The position numbers and the translations under genes were made by a program. From the NCBI RefSeq assembly GCF_029223865.1, contig NZ_CP119520.1, positions 1,426,001 to 1,490,000 on the forward strand: 64,000 nucleotides of DNA, given 5' to 3'. Of the stretch, positions 1-8,050 are shown piece by piece. The notes under the pieces are model-generated. The model did not search any database and was not told the DNA's origin. It worked only from the letters and a program-made list of their open reading frames with translations. Each line of letters opens with the position of its first letter. The first letter of the stretch is position 1. This DNA is from Telluria mixta. Its GTDB lineage: Bacteria > Pseudomonadota > Gammaproteobacteria > Burkholderiales > Burkholderiaceae_D.

Positions 1-1186
1 GGATCTGCACCTGGTGGTGCTTTTCCATCGTCGACGCCACGCCGCGCATCATGCGGATCGCGCGCTCTTCGCTCGGCTCGTCGACCTGGATGCTCTGGAA
101 GCGGCGGGTCAGCGCCGGGTCCTTTTCGATGTGCTTCTTGTACTCGGCAAACGTGGTCGCGCCGATCGTGCGGAGCGTGCCGCGCGCCAGGGCCGGCTTG
201 AGCAGGTTGGCCGCATCGCCCGTACCGGCCGCGCCGCCTGCACCGACGAGCGTGTGGGTCTCGTCGATGAACAGGATGATGGGCTTCTCGCTGGCCTGCA
301 CCTCGTCGATGACGGAACGCAGGCGCTGTTCGAACTCGCCCTTCATGCTGGCGCCGGCCTGCAGCAGGCCCACGTCCAGCGCCAGCAGCTGCACCTCTTT
401 CAGTGCGGGCGGCACGTCGCCGCGCGCGATGCGCTGCGCAAAACCTTCCACGACGGCCGTCTTGCCGACGCCGGCCTCGCCGATCATGATCGGGTTGTTC
501 TGGCGGCGGCGCATCAGGATGTCGACCATCTGCCGGATCTCGTCGTCGCGGCCCACGATCGGGTCCATCTTGCCGCTTCTCGCCTGTTCCGTCAGGTCGA
601 CCGTGAATTTCTTCAGCGCTTCCTGCTTGCCCATCTGCGCCGGGGCAATCGCACCGGATGTCTCGCCGGGCGCCGCGGCCTGGAAGCCGTCGCTGGCCGC
701 CATCTTCGCTTCCGGCGACTCCTTCAGCAAGGTGGCGAAGCGGTCGGACAGGTCATCGGCCTTGACGCGCTCGAACTGGCGGCTGATCGCGTACAGCGCG
801 TTGCGCAGGTTGGACGTCTTCAGCATGCCGAACACGAGGTGGCCGCTGCGCACCGACGATTCGCCGAACATCAGCGTGCCGAACACCCACGCGCGCTCCA
901 CCGTTTCTTCCAGCTGCGACGACAGGTCCGTCACCGACGTGGCGCCGCGCGGCAGGCGGTCCAGCGCGGCCGTCACGTCGCGCGCGAGCACGGCGGCGTC
1001 CAGTTCGTAGTGGCGGATGATGCGGTGCAGGTCGGAGTCCTGCAGTTGCAGGATCTGGTGCACCCAGTGGACCATCTCCACATACGGATTGCCGCGCAGC
1101 TTGCAGAACACCGTGCTGCTTTCGATCGCGCGATAGCACAGCGCGTTGAGTTTTCCAAACAGTGCGACACGGGAGATTTCGGCCAT
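1..1186 (-). CDS. tssH: Type VI secretion ATPase TssH/ClpV, 3' end cut off by the window edge
   Basis: Hexameric AAA+ unfoldase that disassembles contracted TssB/TssC sheaths in the cytoplasm so that the apparatus can be reused. About 395 N-terminal residues are present, beginning MAEISRVALFGKLN. A Clp-type N domain covers roughly residues 1-150, followed by the first AAA+ module with Walker A GEAGVGKT near residue 236 and Walker B ILFIDETH near 302. The second AAA+ module lies outside the window. The gene starts 21 bases after tssG stops and is the last visible member of the T6SS operon. The start is the ATG at 1186-1184. Identity is secure from the N domain, the Walker motifs and the context; ClpB is unlikely in this location. 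Confidence 0.95.
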   Translation of the reverse strand, partial: MAEISRVALFGKLNALCYRAIESSTVFCKLRGNPYVEMVHWVHQILQLQDSDLHRIIRHYELDAAVLARDVTAALDRLPRGATSVTDLSSQLEETVERAWVFGTLMFGESSVRSGHLVFGMLKTSNLRNALYAISRQFERVKADDLSDRFATLLKESPEAKMAASDGFQAAAPGETSGAIAPAQMGKQEALKKFTVDLTEQARSGKMDPIVGRDDEIRQMVDILMRRRQNNPIMIGEAGVGKTAVVEGFAQRIARGDVPPALKEVQLLALDVGLLQAGASMKGEFEQRLRSVIDEVQASEKPIILFIDETHTLVGAGGAAGTGDAANLLKPALARGTLRTIGATTFAEYKKHIEKDPALTRRFQSIQVDEPSEERAIRMMRGVASTMEKHHQVQI

Positions 1187-1207
1187 GATCGGTTCTTTCG
1201 CGTGGGG

Positions 1208-2215
1208 TCAGCCCTGGCGGGCGGTCGGGTTGATCAAGAGTTGACGGGCATCGCGCGCGGCCGGGCCGCTCGCGAGATAAGTGGTCCAGCCGAGGCGGCG
1301 CGCGCCCAGCTTCAGGGGTGGAACGTCGGGACGCTTGAGCACGAGGCGCACGTCCCAGTCGAGCACCGTGCCGGCGTAGCTCTTCACCCAGTCGACGACG
1401 CGTGTCATGCTGGCGCCGCCGGGCAGCATGCGCTCGTAGTCCTCGTAATCGAGCGGGCCGATCACGAGCCGGAACTTGTGCTGGCAATCCCACACCTTCG
1501 TGCCCAGCACGGCCGACGTGCCGAGGCGGTTGCCGCGGTCTTCCATGCCGATACGGGTCTGGCCGTCCAGCGGGATCTTCATCCAGTGGCCGACGAATTG
1601 TTCGAGTTCGACGGGCAGCTTGAAATACGCGCGCAGGATCGTCACGAGGCCCGCGGCCGGGCGGCGCTGGTTGGCCATCAGGCCGGCGAAGTGCAGCTTG
1701 GCGAAGTCGCCGATCTCGTCGCGCCCACGCAGGGCCGGCGCACCGATGCCGAACAGGCTGCCCACGTAATCGGCGAAGCGGTCGCTGTCCGGGCGGTCCA
1801 GGCTGATGGCCGGGTCGGCCGCGGCGCGCGCGCGATAGAACAGCGACACCATGCGGTGGTGGAACACGTCCAGGAACGCGACCAGCGTCGGGTCGTTGTG
1901 ATTGCGGGCGCGGTCGCGCGCATACTCCGTCAGGTGCAGCGGCAGCGGGCCGTTGGGGCCGAACAGGCCGAGGAAGTTCACCGCCAGGCGCGCGCGCGCA
2001 TCGCCTTCGGCCGGCGTGAAACCGGCCAGCGCGCCGGGCTCGAAATTGAGCGACGGGTCGCGGCCGAAGCGCACGGCGTCGTCGCGCGGACGCAGCGATG
2101 CGCCGATGCGGGGCTTGTCCGGGTGCGCGTTCTCCAGCAGGCGCAGGGCCTGGAAGAAGTCCATGCCTGTTCCGTCTTCTTGCAGGCTGCGTTCGACGTC
2201 TACAGGATCGCGCAT
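1208..2215 (-). CDS. tssG: Type VI secretion baseplate protein TssG
   Basis: Baseplate wedge component that works with TssF, TssE and TssK to anchor the contractile tail to the inner-membrane complex. The product is 335 residues, the usual size, starting MRDPVDVERSL. The LRLLENAHPDKPRIG block near the N terminus and the central VNFLGLFGPNGPLPLHLTEY block are typical of the ImpH/VasB family. Its start lies inside the end of tssF (16-base overlap), which indicates translational coupling, and tssH follows after 21 bases. No frameshift or truncation is seen. The assignment rests on family resemblance plus the canonical order tssE-tssF-tssG-tssH. Confidence 0.95.
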   Translation of the reverse strand: MRDPVDVERSLQEDGTGMDFFQALRLLENAHPDKPRIGASLRPRDDAVRFGRDPSLNFEPGALAGFTPAEGDARARLAVNFLGLFGPNGPLPLHLTEYARDRARNHNDPTLVAFLDVFHHRMVSLFYRARAAADPAISLDRPDSDRFADYVGSLFGIGAPALRGRDEIGDFAKLHFAGLMANQRRPAAGLVTILRAYFKLPVELEQFVGHWMKIPLDGQTRIGMEDRGNRLGTSAVLGTKVWDCQHKFRLVIGPLDYEDYERMLPGGASMTRVVDWVKSYAGTVLDWDVRLVLKRPDVPPLKLGARRLGWTTYLASGPAARDARQLLINPTARQG

Positions 2216-4080
2216 GCGCCCCCCGCTGCATTCCAGCGCATGATCTCGCCGCGGCCGACGGTGCGCACGACGGTCTCCGTGAACGAATTGATCGACACGT
2301 ATTGCGTGAAGAAGTGGCTGAGCACCCCGCCCAGCACGAACGCGCCGGCGCCTTCGAACGCGCCGTCGTCCATCGTCACCGTGATCTCCAGGCCGCGCCC
2401 GAACGTGATCGGCCCCGGCGCGGGCATGCGCCGCGTGACCGGTTTCGACGAGACCGAGCGCACGCCTTCCACCTGGCGCTGGCTTGCCGCGTCGAGCGGA
2501 TGGCAGTACAGCGCGAGCAGTTCGCGCAGCGCGCGCGCACCCTGGTCCGGGTCGGTGTCTGCCAGCGACAGGTAGTTCAGCGACAGCTGGTTGATGAGGC
2601 GCCACGCCATGCCGCCTTCGGCGAACGACGGGAAAGGCTGGCTCGGGCCGCCCAGCACGCGTACCGATTGCACCGGTCCGCCCTGCTCCAGGATGAAATC
2701 CGTCTTGCCGACGCCGAGCGACATCGTCAGCGGCAGGTCGCGGTTCGTGCACCACACGACGAGGCCGAGCTGGCGCAGGTTGTGGCGGTACGGCGCTTCC
2801 TGCGCGTCGACGAGCGTGATGAACGTCTCGGAGCCGACGTACGAGGAGCGCGGGCCGCGCTGGCGCTGGCGTTGCGACAGCAGCCGCGGCTCGCGCCGGA
2901 TCTGGTAATAGGCCTCGCCCGCGACGGCCGCGGCGCCCAGGTCGCGCGCGCTGTACAGCGGGTGGAATTCCTGTTCGGCGTCGGTGCCGGTACCGTAGCC
3001 CGTCACGCTCTCGATCTGGTGCACCTCGAAATCCATGGGCCGCGTGCGATCGGGCAGCACGTGGTATTCGAACTGGTCGCCGGTCAGGTTGATGCGGTCG
3101 GCGCGGCGCTGGAACAAATTCACGACGGGCGTGCAGTTCAGCGCGAAATTCGTGTGGTCGAGCGACTGTTCCAGGCGCGCGTCGCCGCGCGCCAGCAGCA
3201 CGATGATTTCGAGCTCTGTTTCCGCGCACGCCGCCACCGCCGGGCCCAGGTCCGCCAGCTCGACGAACAGGAAGCGCTGCGCGAACGCGAAGTATTCCTG
3301 CAGCAGGCGGTAGCCCTGGAAGCTGCGCTGGCCGCTGGGCAGCAGCGCGTCCTCCTCGGCGAAACCGCGCGGGCGCAGCGCCGTCTTCGGCAGCAGCGTG
3401 TGGCGGCCCTGCCGGCTGCCCGGCAGCGCGAGCACGCCGAGGACGCCGCCCAGCAGCCTTTCGTAGATCTGGCCCGGCATCTCGTCGCTGCCGCGCAAGT
3501 GCAGCGTGAGGCGGTCCAGTCCGAGTTTCGAGAACGGCATGCCGTTGGTCGTGCGCAGGCGCAGGCGCAGGCCCGCCTTCACGCCCGCCGGCAGCCTGGC
3601 CTCGACGCCGGCGATGGCGCCGCCGTGCGTGAAGAACTTCGCTTCGACGAGTTCGATCGGCCACAGGGTGACGTCGTGCGCCGTGCGGTACTCGCAGGCC
3701 GTGGCGTCGTCCTTGCCGAGGACACTGCGCATCGCCGCGCCGCGCGGAATGCGGTAGCCCGCGTTCAGCGCGGGGTTGCCGAGGTCGGGCTGCAGCTGCA
3801 CGATCGCCATCGACGGCGTCGGCGCGAGGAAGTGCGGGTAGACCAGCTCGGACAGGTGCTGGGTAAAACGCGGGAACTCGGCGTCGATCTTTATCTGCAC
3901 GCGTGCGGCCATGAAGGCGAAACCCTCCAGCAGGCGCTCGACGTACGGGTCGGCGCACTCGAAGCCTTCCAGGCCGAGGCGGCCGGCGATCTTCGGGTAC
4001 TGGACCGCGAATTCGCCGCCCATCTCGCGCAGGTGCTGCAGCTCCTGGCTGTAGTAGCGAAGCAGGCGTGGGTTGGTCAT
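2200..4080 (-). CDS. tssF: Type VI secretion baseplate protein TssF
   Basis: Largest baseplate wedge subunit (ImpG/VasA family), forming the TssF2-TssG heterotrimer in the cytoplasm. The product is 626 residues, the normal length. The N terminus MTNPRLLRYYSQELQHLREM and the following YPKIAGRLGLEGFECADPYVE block are hallmark ImpG sequences. The start ATG at 4080-4078 overlaps the tssE stop by four bases (ATGA), and the 3' end overlaps tssG by 16 bases. The upstream reading frame stays open because of high GC, but the ATGA coupling and conserved N terminus fix this start. Confidence 0.96.
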   Translation of the reverse strand: MTNPRLLRYYSQELQHLREMGGEFAVQYPKIAGRLGLEGFECADPYVERLLEGFAFMAARVQIKIDAEFPRFTQHLSELVYPHFLAPTPSMAIVQLQPDLGNPALNAGYRIPRGAAMRSVLGKDDATACEYRTAHDVTLWPIELVEAKFFTHGGAIAGVEARLPAGVKAGLRLRLRTTNGMPFSKLGLDRLTLHLRGSDEMPGQIYERLLGGVLGVLALPGSRQGRHTLLPKTALRPRGFAEEDALLPSGQRSFQGYRLLQEYFAFAQRFLFVELADLGPAVAACAETELEIIVLLARGDARLEQSLDHTNFALNCTPVVNLFQRRADRINLTGDQFEYHVLPDRTRPMDFEVHQIESVTGYGTGTDAEQEFHPLYSARDLGAAAVAGEAYYQIRREPRLLSQRQRQRGPRSSYVGSETFITLVDAQEAPYRHNLRQLGLVVWCTNRDLPLTMSLGVGKTDFILEQGGPVQSVRVLGGPSQPFPSFAEGGMAWRLINQLSLNYLSLADTDPDQGARALRELLALYCHPLDAASQRQVEGVRSVSSKPVTRRMPAPGPITFGRGLEITVTMDDGAFEGAGAFVLGGVLSHFFTQYVSINSFTETVVRTVGRGEIMRWNAAGGACAIL

Positions 4081-4583
4081 GTCCGTGTGCTGGAGAATTC
4101 GGTGAGGCTGATCTGGGCAAGATCGAGATCGAGCTCGGTCTTGAGGAACAGGCGCTCGGGATACGGTTGGGCCCACATGTCGGCCTGGATCTCGAACATG
4201 ATCTTGCTGATCGATTCCTGCTGCGGCACGACCTTGACGGTGACGGACGAGCGGATCAGGCGCGGTTCGAAATCCCAGATGGCCTGGCGGATCGCGCGCT
4301 CCAGGTCGGCCGCGCTCATGTTGGCCAGCGACGCACCGGACATGTCCGGCATGCCGTAGTTGAGGACGGAGTTCGCCAGGTGCGGCAGGCGCGGCACGTC
4401 GGAGACCGACAGCAGGTTGGTCGTGTTCAGCAGCCACGCGAGGTCGCGCAGCACGCCTTCGCGCAGGCCGCGCACCGACAGCACGCGCCGTTCGCGCGAC
4501 TCGACCTCCTGGTCGGGTTCATCGTCGGTGAGGCGGTCGAGCAGCGAAGGTTGCAGGCGCTCGCGCGGTGCCAGTTCAGCCAT
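4077..4583 (-). CDS. tssE: Type VI secretion baseplate protein TssE (gp25-like)
   Basis: Small baseplate subunit homologous to phage T4 gp25/lysozyme-like wedge protein, which starts sheath polymerisation. It has 168 residues. The N-terminal part carries LQPSLLDRLTDDEP and the acidic-arginine ESRERR segment, and the gp25-like core follows with LLNTTN and NYGMPD; the last matches the conserved glycine-rich family motif. The 5' end overlaps tagJ by eight bases and the 3' end overlaps tssF by four, so the genes are tightly coupled. Confidence 0.95.
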   Translation of the reverse strand: MAELAPRERLQPSLLDRLTDDEPDQEVESRERRVLSVRGLREGVLRDLAWLLNTTNLLSVSDVPRLPHLANSVLNYGMPDMSGASLANMSAADLERAIRQAIWDFEPRLIRSSVTVKVVPQQESISKIMFEIQADMWAQPYPERLFLKTELDLDLAQISLTEFSSTRT

Positions 4584-5358
4584 GTTCGGTGCTGTCGAAT
4601 TCGATCAGGCGCGCGTCCATCAATGGGAAGTCGTCGCTACCGTTCGTGAACATGCGCTGGCCGAGCGGGAACTCGCCCGTCCACTCGGTCTTGCGTGCGA
4701 GCTTGAGCGCGTCGTCACCGGCGTCGACGCTGCCCGGGTAACGGGTCGGGATCAGCCCGACGGCCTGGGCGCCGTTGGTCCAGGTGAAGGTGGCGGCCGT
4801 CCAGACGGCGTCGCGCAGGTCGGCCGGCGGGTCGATCTCGATGCGCGCGATGCGCATGAACGGCACCCACACGTAGCGGCCGTTGACGATCACTTCCAGC
4901 ACGGGGCCGAGGCGGCCGTCGGCATCGGCCAGCCAGTCGAAGCGCGTGCCGTCGAGGGTGCCGGGCGACGCGGGCGCGGCGTCGAACGCGGCGGCGCGCA
5001 GTGCGGCGGCGGCGTCCGGATCGGTGGCGTCCAGCTTCAGGGCTTCGGCCAGCTGGGCCATCCACGGCTGCGGCTCGCCGAAGATCACGGGGGCGCGGCG
5101 GCCGGCAAAGATCTCGGCGCGCAAGGCCTCGCACTGGATCGCCTCGCGATAGGTCTGCACCATCGGCAGCGCGCCGGCATCCATTTCGCCCGCGACGTTC
5201 AGCTGCGTCAGGGCGCGGTTCCACTGGCCCAGCACGGACAACAGCTGGAACAGGAACACGCGCAGTTTCGGGTCGGCGCTGTTCTTGCGCACCGCATCCT
5301 GCAGCGCGGCGAGCGCGCCGGCCAGGTCTCCATCACGAATCAGCTGTTGCGCAAGCAT
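4576..5358 (-). CDS. tagJ: ImpE/TagJ-family T6SS accessory protein
   Basis: Accessory T6SS protein of the ImpE family. In the Pseudomonas H1 system TagJ binds the N-terminal helix of the sheath protein TssB and is thought to modulate ClpV recruitment; it is absent from many T6SS subtypes. The product is 260 residues. The N-terminal about 100 residues are TPR-like (repeated AGALAALQDAVRKN and LLSVLGQWNRALTQLN helices), followed by an ImpE core with NGRYVWVPFMRIARIEIDPP. It sits between hcp and tssE, overlapping tssE by eight bases. It is separated from hcp by a strong hairpin. Its presence suggests an H1-like T6SS. Confidence 0.92.
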   Translation of the reverse strand: MLAQQLIRDGDLAGALAALQDAVRKNSADPKLRVFLFQLLSVLGQWNRALTQLNVAGEMDAGALPMVQTYREAIQCEALRAEIFAGRRAPVIFGEPQPWMAQLAEALKLDATDPDAAAALRAAAFDAAPASPGTLDGTRFDWLADADGRLGPVLEVIVNGRYVWVPFMRIARIEIDPPADLRDAVWTAATFTWTNGAQAVGLIPTRYPGSVDAGDDALKLARKTEWTGEFPLGQRMFTNGSDDFPLMDARLIEFDSTEHG

Positions 5359-5387
5359 CGCTCGTCCCCTTTAAAAATTCTGTAACC

Positions 5388-5421
5388 GGCTTGCCGGCCG
5401 CGCGAACGGCGGCGGCAAGCC
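5388..5421 (-). terminator. Hairpin downstream of hcp, possible partial terminator or processing site
   Basis: On the minus strand GGCTTGCCG and CGGCAAGCC form a perfect 9-bp stem with a 16-base loop that can pair further. It lies 17 bases after the hcp stop. An AATTTTTAAAG run follows about eight bases after the stem. The T run is not adjacent, so this is more likely a leaky terminator or 3'-end stabiliser that raises hcp message over the downstream genes than a full stop signal. Confidence 0.5.
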
Positions 5422-5437
5422 ATGCGCGGCTGCTCGA

Positions 5438-5929
5438 TCAGGCGTCGGCGTTTTCTGCGATGTTCCAGACAAAAGTCTTGTCGCCTGCGACCGTGCCCTT
5501 GCTGTCCTGCGGGGTGTAGGCGAAGGTCACCTTGGCGAAGTTCAGCGTGACGTTCTCGGTCAGGCGGTCCTCGCCGCCGCTGCCGCCGGTCGAGATCGAG
5601 GTGACCAGCACTTCTTCCATGGTGATCACGATGTATTTCTGCTGGCCTTCGCCGGCTTTACGCACCATCAGCACGCACTTGGCAATGTGCGAACCCTTGG
5701 CCAGGGCGGTCATCAGCGCGTTCGACGAGCTGTCGATGTACTTCGTGAACGAGATGTCCTGGAAGTTGGCCTTGCCGGCGCCGCCGCCACCGCCCATGTG
5801 GGTGGTGCCCGACTGGCTCATGCCCCAGCTCCACGCCAGCACGTCGATGTCGCCCTTCGGACCCTGGACCTTGTCACGCGACTCGCCCTTGATCTTGTCG
5901 CCCATGTTGATGAACATATCCAATGCCAT
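5438..5929 (-). CDS. hcp: Type VI secretion tube protein Hcp (TssD)
   Basis: Forms the hexameric rings of the inner tube that is fired by the T6SS and is itself secreted. It has 163 residues, the usual length, beginning MALDMFINMGDKIKGESRD. The Hcp core is seen in IDVLAWSWGMSQSGT, FTKYIDSSSNALM and the C-terminal LNFAKVTFAYTPQ. No signal peptide is present, as expected. A good ribosome site (AGGAGAATAAGAC) precedes the ATG. It is flanked on both sides by long hairpins (5388-5421 and 5964-5986), which would let its message accumulate independently of the sheath and baseplate genes. Confidence 0.97.
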   Translation of the reverse strand: MALDMFINMGDKIKGESRDKVQGPKGDIDVLAWSWGMSQSGTTHMGGGGGAGKANFQDISFTKYIDSSSNALMTALAKGSHIAKCVLMVRKAGEGQQKYIVITMEEVLVTSISTGGSGGEDRLTENVTLNFAKVTFAYTPQDSKGTVAGDKTFVWNIAENADA

Positions 5930-5963
5930 GTCTTATTCTCCTAGTTGGTTGTACTTCCGAATA

Positions 5964-5986
5964 CGCGCGGGCACGCGACCCGCGCG
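5964..5986 (-). other. Intercistronic hairpin between tssC and hcp
   Basis: CGCGCGGG and CCCGCGCG form a perfect 8-bp stem with a 7-base loop in the 73-base gap between tssC and hcp. There is no T run after it, so it is not a classical terminator. In the transcript it would cap the 3' end of the tssBC message or the 5' end of a processed hcp message. Confidence 0.5.
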
Positions 5987-6002
5987 GGACTTCAAAAACG
6001 GC

Positions 6003-7490
6003 TCAAGCCTTTGCCGACGGCAGTTTCGACACGAGGCGCAGCGACACGGTCAGGCCTTCCAGCTGGTAGTGCGGGCGCAGGAAGAACTTGGACGTGTAGT
6101 AGCCCGGGTTGCCTTCGACTTCTTCCAGCACCACTTCGGCGGCGGCCAGCGGTTTCTGGGCCTTGGTCGCTTCGCTGGAGCTGCCCGGATCGCCGTCCAC
6201 GTACTGCATGATCCACTTGGTCAGCCAGCGCTCCATCTCGTCGCGCTCCTTGAACGAACCGAGCTTGTCGCGCACGATGCACTTCAGGTAGTGCGCGAAA
6301 CGGCAGGTCGCGAACAGGTACGGCAGGCGCGCGGCCAGGGCGGCGTTGGCGCTGGCGTCCGGATCGTCGTACTCGGCCGGCTTGTGCAGCGACTGCGCGC
6401 CGATGAAGGCGGCGAAGTCCGTGTTCTTCTTGTGCACCAGCGGCATGAAGCCGTTGGCCGCCAGTTCCGCCTCGCGGCGGTCCGAGATTGCGATCTCGGT
6501 CGGGCACTGCATGTCGACGCCGCCATCATCGGTCGGGAAGGCATGCACCGGCAGGCCTTCGACCGCGCCGCCGGACTCGATGCCGCGAATGCGCGAGCAC
6601 CAGCCGTATTCCTTGAACGAGCGGTTGATGTTGACGGCCATCGCGTAGGACGAGTTGGCCCACGTGTAGTTCTTGCTGCCTTCCGCACTGGTGTCTTCCT
6701 CGAAGTCGAATTCCTCGACCGGGTTGCTCTTGGCGCCGTACGGCTGGCGCGCCAGGAAGCGCGGCATGGTCAGGCCGACGTAGCGCGAATCCTCGGACTC
6801 GCGGAACGAACGCCATGCGGCGTGTTCCGGGGTCTGGAAGATCTTGGTCAGGTCGCGCGGATTGGCCAGCTCGTTCCACGACTCCATCAGCATGACGGAC
6901 GGCGCGGCGGCCGCGATGAACGGCGCGTGCGCGGCGGCGGCGACCTTGGCCATCGACGACAGCAGCTCGACGTCCGGCGCGCTGTTGTCGAAGTAGTAGT
7001 CGGCGACGATGGAGCCGAACGGCTCACCGCCGAACTGGCCGAATTCTTCCTCGTACATCTTCTTGAAGATCGGGCTCTGGTCCCAGGCCGTGCCCTTGAA
7101 CTTCTTGAGCGTCTTGCCCAGGTCGTTCTTCGAGATGTTCATCACGCGGATCTTGAGCATCTCGTCGGTTTCGGTGTTGTTCACCAGGTAGTGCAGGCCG
7201 CGCCAGGCGCTTTCGACCTTCTGGAACTCCTCGGTGTGCATGATCAGGTTGACCTGCTCCGTGAGCTTCTTGTCGAGCGCGGCGATCAGGCCCTGGATCG
7301 TGCCCAGCACGTCGCTGGTGATCAGGTTGGTGCCGGCGAGCGCCTGCTCGGCCAGCGTGCGCACCGCGACTTCGACCGATTCCTTGGCCTTGTCGGATTG
7401 CGGCTTGAATTCCTTCTGCAGCAGCGCGCCGAAGTCGCTCATCTCGAGCGTACCCGACTCCTGCTGGCTTTGTGCTAACGCTTCGGACAT
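6003..7490 (-). CDS. tssC: Type VI secretion contractile sheath large subunit TssC
   Basis: Large sheath subunit (VipB) that interlocks with TssB to form the contractile tail sheath. The product is 495 residues, as is normal. Conserved family blocks include SAWRGLHYLVNNTET, EFGQFGGEPFGSIVADYYF, the ANSSYAMAVNINRSF segment and the C-terminal FLRPHYQLEGL motif. It follows tssB after 19 bases and precedes hcp. An AGACGGGAGAACGAC ribosome site precedes the ATG. No defects are seen. Confidence 0.97.
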   Translation of the reverse strand: MSEALAQSQQESGTLEMSDFGALLQKEFKPQSDKAKESVEVAVRTLAEQALAGTNLITSDVLGTIQGLIAALDKKLTEQVNLIMHTEEFQKVESAWRGLHYLVNNTETDEMLKIRVMNISKNDLGKTLKKFKGTAWDQSPIFKKMYEEEFGQFGGEPFGSIVADYYFDNSAPDVELLSSMAKVAAAAHAPFIAAAAPSVMLMESWNELANPRDLTKIFQTPEHAAWRSFRESEDSRYVGLTMPRFLARQPYGAKSNPVEEFDFEEDTSAEGSKNYTWANSSYAMAVNINRSFKEYGWCSRIRGIESGGAVEGLPVHAFPTDDGGVDMQCPTEIAISDRREAELAANGFMPLVHKKNTDFAAFIGAQSLHKPAEYDDPDASANAALAARLPYLFATCRFAHYLKCIVRDKLGSFKERDEMERWLTKWIMQYVDGDPGSSSEATKAQKPLAAAEVVLEEVEGNPGYYTSKFFLRPHYQLEGLTVSLRLVSKLPSAKA

Positions 7491-7509
7491 GTCGTTCTCC
7501 CGTCTTTCT

Positions 7510-8010
7510 TTATTCGGTGGGCTTCGGTGCGGACGTCAGCGCCTGCATCAGCGCCGGTTCGGCGAGCAGCTTGGAGATCAGCTCTTCCGCGCCGGTCTTG
7601 CCGTCCATGTAGGTCATCAGGTTGGCCAGCTGGCCGCGCGCCTCGAGCAGCTTGTTCAGCGAATCCACCTTGCGCGCGACGGCGGCCGGGGTGAAGTCGT
7701 CCATGCTTTCGAAGGTCATGTCGACGGCCAGGTTGCCCTCGCCCGTCAGCGTGTTCGGCACCTGCACCGCGACGCGCGGCTTCATGGCCTTCAGGCGCTC
7801 GTCGAAGTTGTCGACGTCGATCTCGAGGAACTTGCGCTCCGCGACCGGCGCCAGCGGCTCGGCCGACTGGCCCGACAGGTCGGCCAGGACGCCCATCACG
7901 AACGGCAGCTGCACCTTCTTCTCGGCGCCGTACACTTCGACGTCGTACTCGATCTGCACGCGCGGCGCGCGATTGCGTGCGATGAACTTCTGGCTACTTT
8001 CTTTGCCCAC
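7510..8010 (-). CDS. tssB: Type VI secretion contractile sheath small subunit TssB
   Basis: Small sheath subunit (VipA) whose N-terminal helix is the ClpV/TagJ contact region. It has 166 residues, with the family blocks RAPRVQIEYDVE, KKVQLPFVMGVLADLSG and FLEIDVDNFDERLKAMKPR. A clear GGAGGAGTAAACC ribosome site precedes the ATG. tssC follows at 19 bases, and tssA lies 40 bases upstream, so tssB and tssC form the core of one transcript. Confidence 0.97.
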   Translation of the reverse strand: MGKESSQKFIARNRAPRVQIEYDVEVYGAEKKVQLPFVMGVLADLSGQSAEPLAPVAERKFLEIDVDNFDERLKAMKPRVAVQVPNTLTGEGNLAVDMTFESMDDFTPAAVARKVDSLNKLLEARGQLANLMTYMDGKTGAEELISKLLAEPALMQALTSAPKPTE

Positions 8011-8050
8011 GGTTTACTCCTCCTAGATTGAACTGCTACCGGCCTGAATT

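Noticed and set aside
14..2575. Very long open frame on the plus strand across the T6SS genes
   Set aside because: It is antisense to tssH, tssG and tssF, rich in Arg/Ala/His with no domain-like sequence; long antisense frames are expected at this GC content. The same applies to the other long frames opposite recognised genes.
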